Source: Gracilariopsis chorda (Eukaryota > Rhodophyta > Florideophyceae > Gracilariales > Gracilariaceae). From it: DNA of 64,000 bases. The stretch covers positions 109,643-173,642 of the forward strand of contig NBIV01000170.1 of the NCBI GenBank assembly GCA_003194525.1, given 5' to 3'. The notes beneath the pieces are model-generated. The model was not told where the DNA came from. It did no database searches and saw nothing but the letters and a program-made list of their open reading frames with translations. The translations under genes were made by a program, and so were the position numbers. Below, piece after piece: positions 43,510 through 55,000 of the stretch (positions are counted from its first letter, which is position 1; the number at the start of each line of letters is the position of its first letter).

Positions 43510-44295
43510 ATGTCATCGCACGACGCGAACTACGAATCTATCCCACTCTCCACACCCGAAGAGGGCGCTGTGGGGCAGCTTCGACATCACCAGCAGCTTC
43601 TCACAAGTCGCCTTCCGGTTGCTCGGCGTGTCATTCCAGTTCTCGTCTGCTCACTTTTCATCTTCAATATCTTTTTCACTTCCTCCAGGTCGTCAAACAA
43701 AATCTTTGCCGGCGAAAATGCTACGAAAGTCCTCCATCAAGACGGATTGGCTACTTGGCGCTCCGCAGATTTCAAGGAAGTGTGTATTCGTATCCTGGAG
43801 TCACATCCGTGCAATTCTTTGAAGGCAAAAAACAGGCTTTGTGACCTTTGTATCGAAAGGTTGCCATGTGAAAGCACCCAGGGCTTCTGCTCGACTTCAA
43901 GCAGTAGTTTGAGAAGCCCTGCATGTAAGAGGTGTAGACGGAATTTTGAGAAAGAAGGCATTGCCAGGGGGCCGGGTATGTCCACTCGGTCGATTTCATC
44001 AGAAGGAAAACAGCTTCCTGAATTCAGTCCAGAGTTGGAGTTTGTTGAAATGGAGAACGAGAAAATTGAAATAATGACCGAACCGTCCGCATTCTCGAAT
44101 GAGCGGTTTGGTCTGTTGCAGCTCTGCCAAGCCATGCGTGATACAGAAGCTTTTTGTTTGGAGGAAACCCTTGATCAACAATTATGCGAACCATGCAGCT
44201 ATTGTGCTATGCTTCGTAGGGAGAAGGTCTGTACAAAGCAAGACTATCCCGCAATGGCAGATTGTGTTGAATGTGGTATAGTCTCAATGTCTTGA
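43510..44295 (+). CDS. Cysteine-rich single-pass membrane protein, unknown function
   Basis: An intact 261-codon ORF. I choose the ATG at 43510 (MSSHDANYESIPLSTP) over a GTG 14 codons upstream. Residues 1-40 are polar and end in RLPVARR. Residues 41-57 (VIPVLVCSLFIFNIFFT) form one membrane span with no cleavable signal look, so a type II topology with a luminal or extracellular C-terminus is likely. A possible N-glycosylation site, ENAT, follows. The C-terminal part is rich in paired cysteines: CDLC, CKRC, CEPCSYC and CVEC. They could bind zinc or form disulfides. I recognise no family. It has no in-frame stop and no transposon motif, so I take it as a host gene or a recent paralog. Confidence 0.65.
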   Translation: MSSHDANYESIPLSTPEEGAVGQLRHHQQLLTSRLPVARRVIPVLVCSLFIFNIFFTSSRSSNKIFAGENATKVLHQDGLATWRSADFKEVCIRILESHPCNSLKAKNRLCDLCIERLPCESTQGFCSTSSSSLRSPACKRCRRNFEKEGIARGPGMSTRSISSEGKQLPEFSPELEFVEMENEKIEIMTEPSAFSNERFGLLQLCQAMRDTEAFCLEETLDQQLCEPCSYCAMLRREKVCTKQDYPAMADCVECGIVSMS

Positions 44296-46409
44296 AGGAG
44301 TGCGCGCAATGCTTTTCTCCGCAGTCCTTCAGACTTAACTGTTCAGGAAGTAAGTGAAGTTTACTGAACGTCGGGAAGAATACATGGGAATCTCATTGCA
44401 GCTGAACGTCTCCTTAGCAACTTGGTAAAACAGTCCATAGCACATTCCATACTAATAAAGTACGGAAGAAGACCAATGACATCGTGCACAGTACCATGGT
44501 AACTGAGCCGATCGACGTTGACCCGAAGCCTATTAGAAAGCGTTGCGGTGCTACGGTTTTGTGAATGCTGGAGCTATGCACAACGCTTATTGCAGGGATA
44601 TAGCTGGCGTTGGACATTCAACGGATAACTTTTTGAGGTTGAAATGTGGTGGGAAAAGCGCCGATGACGTTTGCGTGGAGTCTTGCCGGTGCAGGCAATG
44701 CGCTGTCGCATCAAGTACTGCTGGCAGTTTTTTTGCAATTAGTACTGATTTGTGTTGATGCCTTATTTAGTGCTGGCGATAGTAAGATGACAAACTTGAG
44801 AGGTAAATATTGGATGAATCTTGATGATGTTTTATTTGGAGATTCGAGAGCGTAGCGTAGGCGAGTGATATATTTAGGATGAGAAAGTCGAGCCGCGCGA
44901 CTCAAGATCTGGTTTCTTTTAGGATGCGCCGTGAGTGCGGCCGGCGGTCGGCTTATAGAAATGCATGCTCTTCACTCCAGGCTCTGTGAAGTTCAGTGTA
45001 GACTCGTCAGGCCGAACCCCGATGCTCTAGTCGTCCTTCGTTGAAACCAAACGCCTTTCACACTTCAATCTGTTTCGCTCCGCATTTTGGTTTCGTTTGC
45101 CCACCCTCCCTCCCCTTCTCTTTATGCGGTCATTGGATTGATCTTTTTAATCACAGTCGTAGTTGTGATTAATTTTCTATTGCGCTAGGATGAAAAACAC
45201 AACGCATTGCAGTAGCGCCACTGGATGCCACCAGATATCTTCGCACAACGCGTGATATCATCTTTTCTAGCGGAAGAAATGCCTGCATCGCAAAGCAGGC
45301 TTTCCAAAATATTACAACATCTGGTTCTGGTTCGCGCACCAGCGTAATAATGCTGATTGTCACTGTTCGATACGATGCTCGGGTCTTCCCGTAGAAGCTT
45401 GGTGCTGATCTTTCCATGTTCCGATATAGTAGCTAGTGAGCGCAACACGGCTGCTGCAAGGTGAGAGCAAGCAGCAGTCATCGGCTACATTTCGGGGACA
45501 TGAATAGAGATTGGTACTACGGGACAGAGAAAATCTTTCTTTCCGAGGAGCTTTACGTACATAGAGTTTAGCATGCTAGACGAAGTAAAGCTCCCCTGTA
45601 GAGTTAGATTCTACCACAATGCCGTAATCAGGTAATGTGTGTCCATAAAAAAGAAAGATGCTTGGATGGAACTACGTGTACAGAATAAAGTATCTCTCGC
45701 CAGAGAGGCCACTGGAATCAAATTTCAAAGATATTATGAGACTAAATTATGTTTCATGCTGGTAAGAAATTTCTTACGTTCATCACACTCTTACTTGACC
45801 CACGCCCATGACCGACATGCGATACATAAATAAGGACATCTATGGAAAGAGAACATGATGGGTCCGAATAACATGTGGTACGATCATGACTTTCCTCCAC
45901 ACCACTCTTTCGAGATCTTGGGTCTTTTATAGATAATGCGGGGGCATGAGAATGATTCCGTAACGCTGGACATGGCCTGGCACAAGGTTTGCAAAGACGG
46001 TCCCACATTTTCTATTACGAATTGATTTCGCAAGGCAAAGCAATTTTGAGGCGTTGAGATGAAAATCAAGAGTGTGTCGCTCTATTGTGTTCTCGGATGT
46101 TTTAAACGTGCTGAGTCAGACTTTTTCGGAGTTTAACCATCAATACGGCTGCGTAATACGGTGAAGATGGTATCTGGAGCAGTTTTCATGCTTTGGCCAT
46201 ACGTCGCACATTTCCAATTGCGGCTCGAATTATTGCTCTTTTGTAGATGGTCATACCTGCTCTCTATTAACGAGGTGTGTGGGGTAAGGTGCAAGACGTA
46301 TTCAGGGATTGACAAAATGAGACACTTGCCTACTTGGATGTATGGATCACGCCAATTTTGCATTGGCTCCAATGGCGATGAGATCCGGGAACTGAAATCG
46401 TGCGTTATT
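44296..46409. other. No recognisable gene
   Basis: Short cysteine-containing frames near 44543-44758 may be remains of a neighbour of the gene at 43510, but this is not supported. Small inverted repeats occur: TTAATCACA (45147-45155) against TGTGATTAA (45164-45172), and GGAGCTTTAC (45547-45556) against GTAAAGCTCC (45585-45594). Confidence 0.45.
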
Positions 46410-47087
46410 CTATCGCTTTAGCGTGCTTTTGTCTGTAACGGTCCTGTTCGAAATTGTCACACTGAAGTACTCCATATGGAAATCGTCTGAAGCGTTGACC
46501 CTGCGATTGGGGGCGTTGGCAACGGGGTTAGTCTGGGTGCGATATAAAGCCCTTTGAAGTACTCCATATCTTTTTGCTTTAAGTCGCCCAATATTCGTAT
46601 TTTTGCAACACAAGTTGTAAAAACTTTCGGTGAAGGTGCCTAAAGTTTTACGTCATCCGCAAACATTATCATGCCTTTTTCTGCGGTTCTGTAATGCCTC
46701 ACATTTCTCATTATTCGTCCCGAGTAGACGTCCATGTAGGAACTGAACAAAGTAGTGCCTGGGGGATCACCATGGCGCACTTCTATTCTCACTTCGTAAC
46801 CTTTTCTCGAACGATTTTCTACACTGGTTTCCACGGTTTCAAGGATCTTGGGCTGAAGAAGTACGTCACCATCCTTGCATGTTATCTGGTAAACGGTAAG
46901 TAACATGTGTCATTAATATGTCCTTAGTGACAGTATCGTAATCTCTCTTAAGGTCAAGAACAGCTGTGTAATGCATCCGTAGCTGATTCATTTTCGAGAT
47001 GCGAAGTATGGCATTTCCATTCCTACACTCCGTCTGAATCCTAGTGTCTATCGGACCGCTGACCTCATATGAGGTCAAAACAATCAA
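46410..47087 (-). pseudogene. LINE-type reverse transcriptase relic
   Basis: The minus strand from 47087 reads KMNQLRMHYTAVLDLKRDYD, the RT motif with the first palm Asp as in non-LTR elements (LDL.rayD). After a frame break near 46880 it continues LRHGDPP-like RHGDPPGTTLFSSYM and then IMFADDVKL, the F-A-D-D catalytic motif of LINEs. Nearer 46450, FHMEYFSVTISN resembles the 'yLGv.i' thumb motif in another frame. Endonuclease and RNase H are not seen. This is the only non-LTR retroelement found in the window. Confidence 0.7.
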
Positions 47088-47476
47088 CTTTACATTTAAT
47101 TTTAGTTATTTTGATCGGATTTTTTTGCCTTTTGTAGTTTGTATAAGTTATGCAACATATTTTTGTATAGCAAAAATTCTAAGCTTCTGTTGTTTATGCT
47201 AGGTGAGAAGCAGAAACATAAGACAACCAGATGGTTTGATAGAGATGTGCTTGAAAAATATGTCGAATTTACTACAGAGCTTCAGAAAACCGGCTTTTTT
47301 GATATCAAAAACGTACTTTTGATTCAAAAACACCGTTCCTGACGCGTGTATGAAAGGTTCAAAACCTTCAAAAAATAATCATTTGGCTACAGTACATCCG
47401 GGCGGATAGACACTAGTTGAGCTGAATGATATGAGTATATTTCCCGAATCGCAAGCTCAATCGCTTGTATCAATAG
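47088..47476. other. No recognisable gene
   Basis: AT-rich flank of the next LTR element. Nothing identifiable. Confidence 0.5.
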
Positions 47477-47481
47477 CTTTC

Positions 47482-47758
47482 TGTCATACGTGTACTAAAC
47501 GTGTATCACAGCAATGACATAAGTTAGCAATGTCATTGCTATTCCGTATTTAATTGGATAGCATGGCAATTAACCCTCCAGCTACTTGCCACGTGTAAGA
47601 TTTATGTTACAACCGAGAAGCATGTAAGTAGGTTTGCTTCACTGCCCTCGGTTGCAGAATGAACAAGAGAGACAACACAGAAAGACAGAAAAACAAACAG
47701 ACAGACACACAGACACAACAATGAATATTCTTGGCGCCGCCCTTTTGCAGCGCTAACA
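47482..47758 (+). repeat. 5' LTR, copy 1
   Basis: 277 bp, preceded by the CTTTC duplication. Contains a CAGACAGACACACAGACACA microsatellite tract near its right end. The first gag ATG overlaps its last base. Confidence 0.9.
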
Positions 47759-48680
47759 TGATACTCTCCAAGAGGGTCGATGCCTCTAGTGCGGACTCTC
47801 GCATATACATCGTTGAGGCCAGTTCACAAAATCATGTTCTCAAGTTCATTTTCTACTATGAAAGTTTCATTATGAAGAAAACGTCATCAGAAGAGAGAGC
47901 GTCAGAAATCATCGGATATCTCGACTGTGAAGCATTTGAATTCTATTATGATACGTATGCGATCAATTTCGCTTCATCTAAAGAGGCTTTGGACTACTCT
48001 GAAGTAAAACGTTTCCCACTTAAACGTTTTGCAGTTTTTGAAGAACCAAAAGAGCTTACTAGGACAGGAATAACATGTAAGCTTCGACCACTGGAACTTT
48101 TGGAGGCTTTGAAGGAAATAGATGTGTTTCGAGACAGCTTGTTTCAACGAAAATGACAAGTATGGACGTTTTCGGAACGCTGTCGTAGAGCATATGGATC
48201 TTCTTCAGTTCATCTTTGTCAAATGAGCGGATGAATATGAGCCTTTGAAGAAGAGAGTTAAAAAATATGTGAGTTGTGTAAAGTCCTTTCAAACTTCATA
48301 TTCATTTTCTCACGGTTCATCATGTCGTCGAGATGAACAAAGGAAAATCATGCGTCGTTTAGAACAGGCCGCCCAGTCTTTGGAAAACAAGGTGGAGGAT
48401 CTGAGTGAGCAGTTATCAAAACTCTCTCTGTTAGTGAAGACAACACATAGTGAGCCATCACAAGAAAGTATGATTCGCACCTGTTTGTATTGCAAGAATC
48501 TCGATCATGGAGCCTCAAAGTGCCCCAAAACCGACAAAGAAACACTCGTTGTCGAAGATGTGACAAACATTGGCATTCTGAAGCTACATTCTGGGCAAGA
48601 ATTCCACCTCCGGAGCCGAAGAAAGTACGAATTTCCGAGGCTGATATTGAATCGAAACCCGAGGGGAACCTGAAATCATC
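47758..48680 (+). pseudogene. Gag of copy 1
   Basis: The ATG at 47758 opens MILSKRVDASSADSRIYIVE, then RASEIIGYLDCEAFEFYYD and ELTRTGITCKLRPLELLEAL to the stop at 48154. After a one-base phase change the protein continues KYGRFRNAVVEHMDLLQFIF, one stop, and a coiled stretch EQAAQSLENKVEDLSEQLSK. A knuckle follows, CLYCKNLDHGASKC (C-x2-C-x4-H-x4-C, about 48482-48523). A second knuckle remnant, CRRCDKHWHSEATF, lies in the next frame, with its last Cys changed to Phe. No capsid family is obvious from the first half. Confidence 0.65.
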
Positions 48681-50022
48681 CTCTGGTTCTAACGCAGGCC
48701 TATCTGAAAATAATCAGGTAACGGTGGTCACTGACTGTGAAGAAATAGACATTGTGAATACTGCCAAACAGGGTCCTGATGGCCAGGCCATGCCAAAGCA
48801 ACAAAAGGCATCAGAAGCTGATTACCCGCCCTTGCTGAATCCAATGGAGCGCGTTTCTATGAACGTCGGGGAGAAAGAGCCTATACGACTCCCCTCCATT
48901 CGGAACAGAATTTCCACTAGAAAAACAGCACAAAAGAAGAAAGCTTCCAATGAACGCAATTCATCTATACCGGATCATGTTGGCAAGTACCACGTGTTGA
49001 TTGAACTTGCCAATGCCTCATGTGGCCTCAATTTTGGACAACGCTTGTGCGGAGACGCTGATGAAGCCAAGAAGCAAATCAAGAAGTTATTCGTGAAGAA
49101 TGTTGCACCTCGAGCAATGCCTGCTACGCTGGCAGATTCACCCACTAGAAGACTAAACGTTGTCTCAGTGAAGGTATATGGAACAGCTGTTGCAGCGGTA
49201 TCGGACTCTGGAGCAGTACCGAATCTTATGCCCCTTTCATTTGCAGAAGGACTTGGCTTATCTCTAGAATCTACCACTAGAAAGATAACGGTGGCTGATG
49301 GAACCTCATCTGTTGTGAAAGGGATAATAAGGAATATACCAGTAACTTTTGGAATTTCGAGAACACATTTGAACTTCCTAGTTGTTGAAGAACCCCCGTT
49401 CGATGTCATCGTAGGATTACCGACATTGGAGGAATTACAGACCTGTCTAGACCTTGGTATTCAGAATGTGATGGTTTCCATCGATAAAAAGACATCTGTC
49501 CTAGACGTGGATTATGATTACAAGATACCGAGTCTACTCGACTCTGGTACCGACAGTGAAGAATTCACAAGTGATTCTGATATTGTTCCTTTCCCAACCT
49601 CCTCCGAGAGCGAGAGTGAGAAAGATCTGGTGCTTTCAGTAAGGGATGAGATCCCTTTCGAGCCAGACATATTTCATGCTGAAGAAGAGGAAAGGATTCC
49701 GGATTTGCTAGAAGAATATCATAATTAAGATGATGAAGACACCGCATCGGAGACTGTTTCTGAAGAATATGATGAAAGGTCTGCTCAGTTAGCGACAAAG
49801 TTGAAATATTTACCACTACATGTACAGCAAGTGTTAAGCCAGACAATGAAGAACAAAAACATCATTGCCTGGTCTTTGGAAGACCTGCGCCCATCTGATG
49901 TTCTACTGAGACATTCATTCGAGCTGAATTATCCAACACCAATATGCAGTAGGGTGCGAAGACTGCCTCCGAAATATAATGATGTTGTACGAAAAGAGAT
50001 CAAAGTACATGCTGCGCATTAG
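48681..50022 (+). pseudogene. Aspartic protease and RT entry of copy 1
   Basis: One frame, entered from gag near 48490, is open to 49728 and continues in phase after a stop to 50022. An acidic, Ser-rich linker leads to VAAVSDSGAVPNLMPLSFAE (about 49190-49250), a protease with D-S-G-A, and FDVIVGLPTLEELQTCLDLG, its C-terminal motif. A second acidic region follows, then RLPPKYNDVVRKEIKV, which would lead into RT, but the frame is lost near 50010. Confidence 0.7.
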
Positions 50023-52465
50023 TATAATTACCCCGTCGGCTTCTGAGTGGTCTTTTTCTGTCGTTATTGCACTGAAAAAGGATGGCATACCTCGCTTTTG
50101 AGTTGACTATCGAGCCCTGAATGTAGTGATGAAAGCCGATCGTGTGCCTTTACCGAAGATCGATGAGATATTTGATGACCTGAGAGTATCAACAACTTTT
50201 GCAAATTTAGATCTATTCTATGGATACTGGCAGGTAAGAATGGCTGACTATTTCAAATAGAAGACAACTTTCGTTTGCAGATACAGTGCTTACCAATTTG
50301 AAGTCATGCCATTTGGACTTATGAATGCCCCTGCTACTTTTCAGAGAATGATGGATGTTGTCTTGAAAGGACTAGAATTCGCCATGTATGTGGATGATGT
50401 TGTAATAATCTCGAAGAATATCGAAGCCCATATAGATCATTGCTTACAAGTGTTTAACCTAGTTGAATCTAATGGATTGAAGAATAAGGTTACGAAATGC
50501 AGCTTCGCTCAATCCAAAGTGCGACTCCTCGGCCACATTGTTCATGGTAGTGGAATTCAAGTAGATCCAGAGAAGATTACAGTAATACAGAAGGAATTCG
50601 AGCCATCCAACGCATCTGAATTAAGACATTTTCTGGGACTAGCCAGGTATTATCGTCGTTTCATACCACATTTCGCAGAAACTTCGGCAGTCTTCCATGA
50701 AGCTACATCAGAAAAGAATAAATGGATTTGGACCTTCGATATGCAGAATGCATTTGAAGAACTGAAGGTGAAGTTGATTACGCCACCTTTCCTCGAATTT
50801 CCTGACTTCAAATCGCCATTTGTCGTAGAAACACATGCCTCTTCTGTTTCGCTTGGTGCTGTTCTTGCCCAGAGAAAAGAAGATAACAAGCTGCAAGCCA
50901 TGCAGTATGCCAGTCAGACTATGACATCGGCAGAACGAAACTATTCAGCATGCCAACGTGAAGCACTTGTGGTCATATTTGCGCCGAAGAAGTTAAGGTT
51001 GTACTTGTTGTCAGCCCTTCCTTTTACATCGATAACTGACAACCAAGCGCTGCAGTACGCATTTAAGAAGAAAGATATACACAGAAGACTTGCGAGATGG
51101 ATGGATTTTCTAGCCGAATACGATTTCAAGAGTTAGTACCGCTCAGGGAAGAAGAACCAAGCGGCCAACTATTTATCACGAATTATGATTGATGAGATCG
51201 AAGAACAGTATGAGGATGCGAGCTGTATCATTGTGGAAAACTTAGAGTCGTTGAGAATGGAGAATCATTCGGAGGATACTCTGAGATACCTTAACGGTAA
51301 AGACACCTTGGAGAAAGACCCCAAACGTCAAGGAACTATCCGCCGAAACGCAAAGATGTTTGTTGCTTGTAATGATAGACTGATGAAACGTACCTCCAAA
51401 GGCCTCCAAGTAATCCCTCCACTTGCTTCAAAAACGTTAATTCTGAAAACATGTTATGATGATGTTGGGCACTGGAATGTTCAATATACTAAGAAAATTG
51501 TTTTGTACAGGTACTGGTGGCCGAACATTCATCGTGAGATCATTGATTATGTCAACAGTTGTGATGGATGTCAACTAACTGTGCCCATACCAACATACAG
51601 CACGACACTGAAGCATCCTCTCACGGGCTTGTTTCACATATTTTCAATTGACTTTGCCAGACCATTCCCAGACACAACTTTAGGAAATAGGTTCACGTTA
51701 GTCGCAGTTGAGCATCTAAATAGATAGCCTCTTGCTTGGGCTCCACAAACTGCCACCGCTTAAGTCGTTGTTAACTTTGTGCAGAAGGAAATAATCTTTC
51801 CTTTTGGGCCTCCTCATCTGATCATCTCTGACAATGCGACTTGCTTTACCGCAAGTACTTTAACGAACTTTACGAGTAAGCATGGCATTGTCTGGAAAAC
51901 CGTATTGGCCTATGCTCCAATGTCAAATGGAAGAGCTGAGAGGATGATTGGAACTTTGAAGAATGCTATGAGAAAAACTGTTTTAGAGTCTCAGAAGACT
52001 TGGGATGAAGCAATTCCCGGTGTCCTATACGGATATCGGCGCCGTTCACTTCGAGGAGGCAGTTCACCTTTTGAACTCCTGTACGGAATTCCTCCCCGAA
52101 TGACTAATGATGACGCCACCCCATTACTTCTAGCTGCCACTGAGACTCATCGGAAATTGGAACTAGATACTTTGATTTCGAGAAGATTCAAGAGGATTGA
52201 AGATCAATCTCAACCGAAGACTAGACATACGCGAATTATCACATTTAAAGTTGGTGATGAGGCGCTCATCTGCAAAGGCAAAGCACTTAACCCTGCTAAG
52301 AAATGACCGGCCTTTACATCCAAGTACTTCGGCCCATGCCGTGTGACCAGCGCCAATCACCCTCGCTATGAACTGAAAAGTATGCACGGTAGAGTGACAA
52401 GACAACCTGTTCATGCCAGGAGATTGAAACTCTATCGCCGACGCCGATTGATACCGGAAGATTAA
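50000..52465 (+). pseudogene. RT, RNase H and integrase of copy 1
   Basis: RT begins SASEWSFSVVIALKKDG with TGA where relatives have Cys, then FANLDLFYGYWQVRM, VMPFGLMNAPATFQR and FAMYVDDVVIIS (palm Asp kept, about 50380-50412). RNase H: FVVETHASSVSLGAVLA, where the first catalytic Asp of the usual 'TDAS' is His. Integrase: GHWNVQYTKK with CDGCQ, HIFSIDFARPFPD, LIISDNATCFT and MSNGRAERMIGTLK. From 50306 to 52465 the phase never changes; stops lie at 51134, 51725, about 51761 and 52304. The last, a TGA before PAFTSKYFGPCRV, is also in the sister copy. Confidence 0.8.
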
Positions 52466-52561
52466 AAACCAAAATTCATTAGGCATTGAGCATTTGATTA
52501 ATTGAACATTTATGAAGAGTGCATATGCATATGTAAGCATTTTGCATGTTGAGTATGATTA

Positions 52562-53783
52562 TTTGCTATTGGTAATGCGTAAAGTACATCTCTGGTAATT
52601 CCGCGACGCGAGGACTGCGTTGCTCACCTCCTCCGCTAAGTCTCAATGAAGCCATGCATAGTTTGATATGATGAGACTCGGCACTGTCGATTATGATCCC
52701 TTTCAAAGAATCAATGACAATGACAAAGTTTATTCCAGAACTATTGCGAAAACGAACCAAATACCAATGAGGACCAGAGAATCCAGCTAAGAAGCCGAAG
52801 GTGTACATGTAATTTGGTATACGTCGAAGATCAACCCCGAGACCAGAAGTTCGAATAGCATTTGATGCACTAGAAACACTTTCCAGTACATGAGGAAACT
52901 AAAACAGTGCATTCTGCAGTAGACCTGCGAACTCTACGGCTTTCGTGCTCGACATAGAACGGTATAGAGCCATCTGATATGCGCAGTTCGTAGCGGCAGC
53001 AAGATGACAATTGCCGCTGTTCTGTCGCCGAAATGGCCTGTTAACGTGTGGAACATGAAAGTGCCGTAGGCCAGGGACAGTTGAATGAGCACCAGGTTCT
53101 CCAATAACAATTCTATATCCTGGATATGTCCGAATAGCATTCAATATCCTTTCGGTATTCGGTATACCCCTATCGACCAGAAGTAAAAGATGACGAAACA
53201 CCAAAGCGAACACGAATTTTCTTCTGCGGATTTTAGCGCCGTGCATGCGGAGTCTCAGCAATCATAGTTCGGGACACAGAGTCCCCGTCTTCATTTAAGA
53301 GTGAAATCGAGTTGATATCAACCTCATGAAATTGATGAATGCCACCTCGAGATGACAAACATGCATAAAACATTGCCGATCGAAACATTTTGTTTTCAAG
53401 CCGTACTCCATCTAAAACCATTAGCTTTTCAATGACCTACTCATCCTTTGACGTTTGAACCTTATTTGAAAATGCTCCACCTGCGTACATATGCAAACAA
53501 AGTATAAAGGCCAAAGTACTCGAAGAAGACTGCCCATTACCACTTGATTAAGAAACTAAAGAAAAAGTAGAAGTTCGAGCAGTGTTAAATTCTAAACGCC
53601 GACATTTTTCTAAGATTTCAGCAAAAAATCCGCAATATCAGCATAGAAAGTAGTTGGTGGATTGCCATGGACATATTTTGGATTTGGGCAACGGAAACAC
53701 CGAGAACGACAAATTGGAGGATTTCTTTGCTGTATTCGAGCAACATGTGATGTACGCTCTTTTGGGGGATTGCGACACCGCAT
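52562..53783 (-). pseudogene. Antisense papain-like gene, decayed (copy 1)
   Basis: Reading on the minus strand from the ATG at 53783 (MRCRNPPKERTSHVAR), it aligns along its length with the intact gene at 55193-56398 but has several stops and frame breaks (near 53615, 53230 and 52905). The putative nucleophile region is kept, RRQNSGNCHLAAATN, while the putative catalytic His is Phe (SGINFVIVIDS). The terminal TAG has become TAC, adding two codons. In this copy the gene is dead. It lies between the end of pol (52465) and the 3' LTR, opposite in direction to pol. Confidence 0.8.
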
Positions 53784-53975
53784 TGGAGTCAGAGTAGCGC
53801 ACAGACTAAACCGTGAACCGGGGTTGAGTGGGCAACCTGCAGCTGCAACTCTGATTGTGTGCAAATAAATCTGCGAACGTTGACTTTCGACCGTTTACCA
53901 GAAGTTGAAAAACAGTCGGAGGGCGATTCTATTGCACATAAGCTGCGATAGACCATTTGAAGAGGTTGAGTGCAG

Positions 53976-53984
53976 TTTATATAG
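53976..53984 (-). promoter_or_regulatory. TATA box of the antisense gene, copy 1
   Basis: The minus strand reads CTATATAAA, about 190 bp before the ATG at 53783 and just inside the 3' LTR. The same box is kept in the sister copy at 54992-55000. Confidence 0.6.
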
Positions 53985-54014
53985 AGTTCAAGCGCCAGCC
54001 CCGTGGCACGCGCT

Positions 54015-54027
54015 GGGGAGGGGATCG
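54015..54027 (+). other. Polypurine tract of copy 1
   Basis: GGGGAGGGGATCG directly before the TGTCAT start of the 3' LTR. The sister copy has the reverse complement at 54951-54963. Confidence 0.7.
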
Positions 54028-54309
54028 TGTCATACGTATACTACACGTGTATGACAGCAATGATATAAGTTAGCAATGTCATTGCTATTCCGTATTTAAT
54101 TGGGTAGCATGGCAAGTAACCCTCCAGCTACTTGCCACGTGTAAGATTTCTGTTACAACCGAAAAGCATAAACTGTAAGTAGGTTTGCTTCACTGCCCTC
54201 GGTTGCAGAATGAACAAGAGGGAAGAAACAGACAGACACACAGACACACAGACAGACACACCGACACAACAATAAATATTTTCGGCGCCGCCCTTTTGCA
54301 GCGCTAACA
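54028..54309 (+). repeat. 3' LTR, copy 1
   Basis: 282 bp, followed by CTTTC (54310-54314). Differs from the 5' LTR by about ten substitutions plus indels in the CAGACA tract and a short insertion. Confidence 0.9.
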
Positions 54310-54314
54310 CTTTC

Positions 54315-54697
54315 CTTAGTTTTCAGTTCAACATGGACTACGACAAATTTGACGCCTCTCTTGTGGAATGATCCTCAAGGATAGGTGCTTTGCTTTGAAA
54401 AGCACTGCATCTACAAAGCTCTGAAAAAAAATCAACGTCGCGATAATCAAAGATTTTTCCCCCGAGATTGGACATTACTGTTGTTCGCAAGCGCGTGCAG
54501 AGCCAAAGGGTACGGTGGAAAGTCACTGAGCAAGCAGCACGGGCGCGTTGCTGGAAAGTCTCCGAGTTTTTGCGCCGTGATGGCAGCAACGGTGGCGCGA
54601 ATCACGGAAAGCAGGTTCCCCTTCTGCCTCCCTCCTCCGTCGCAACCGGGGGACAGCGAGGATTGGTTTACTAGATCTCGAAAGTCGCCATGGTACA
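54315..54697. other. Spacer between two oppositely oriented 3' LTRs
   Basis: No gene or motif recognised. It separates the tail-to-tail copies of the same family. Confidence 0.55.
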
Positions 54698-54950
54698 TGT
54701 TAGCGCTGCACAAGAGCGGCGCCGAGAATATTTATTATTGTGTGTCTGTGTCTCCTCTTCTTTGAGTTCAGTGTGCAACCGAAGGCAGTGAAGCAAACCT
54801 ACTTATATGCTTCTCGGTTGTAACAGAAATCTTACACCTGGCAAGTAGCTGGAGGGTTACTTGCCATGCTACCCAATAAGATACGGAATAGCAATGACAT
54901 TGCTAACTTATGTCATTGCTGTCTTACACGTGTCTGACATGTATGACACG
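54698..54950 (-). repeat. 3' LTR, copy 2
   Basis: 253 bp, minus strand, TGTCATACATG...GCTAACA. Roughly 10% different from the LTRs of copy 1 and with a shorter CAGACA tract. Confidence 0.88.
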
Positions 54951-54991
54951 ATCCCCTCCCCAGCGCCTGCCACGGGCCCGGCGCTAGAACT

Positions 54992-55000
54992 CTATATAAA
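54992..55000 (+). promoter_or_regulatory. TATA box of the antisense gene, copy 2
   Basis: CTATATAAA about 190 bp before the ATG at 55193. Conserved with copy 1 at the same distance. It lies within the retroelement, just inside the LTR, and points opposite to the element's own transcript. Confidence 0.65.

Larger units (their letters stand above)
47482..54309 (+). mobile_element. LTR element carrying an antisense peptidase-like gene (copy 1)
   Basis: The LTRs at 47482-47758 and 54028-54309 share TGTCAT...GCTAACA ends and are flanked by CTTTC (47477-47481 and 54310-54314). Inside are gag, protease, RT, RNase H and integrase on the plus strand, ending at 52465. Then comes a minus-strand gene (53783-52562) converging on pol, and then a polypurine tract. 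The sister copy at 54698-57112 has the same order, so the antisense gene is part of the element's architecture. Copy 1 is decayed in both pol and the antisense gene. Confidence 0.9.

Noticed and set aside
47607-47810. Open frame with repeated Cys-Val-Ser residues (also near 54128-54310)
   Set aside because: It is the translation of the CAGACA microsatellite inside the LTR.
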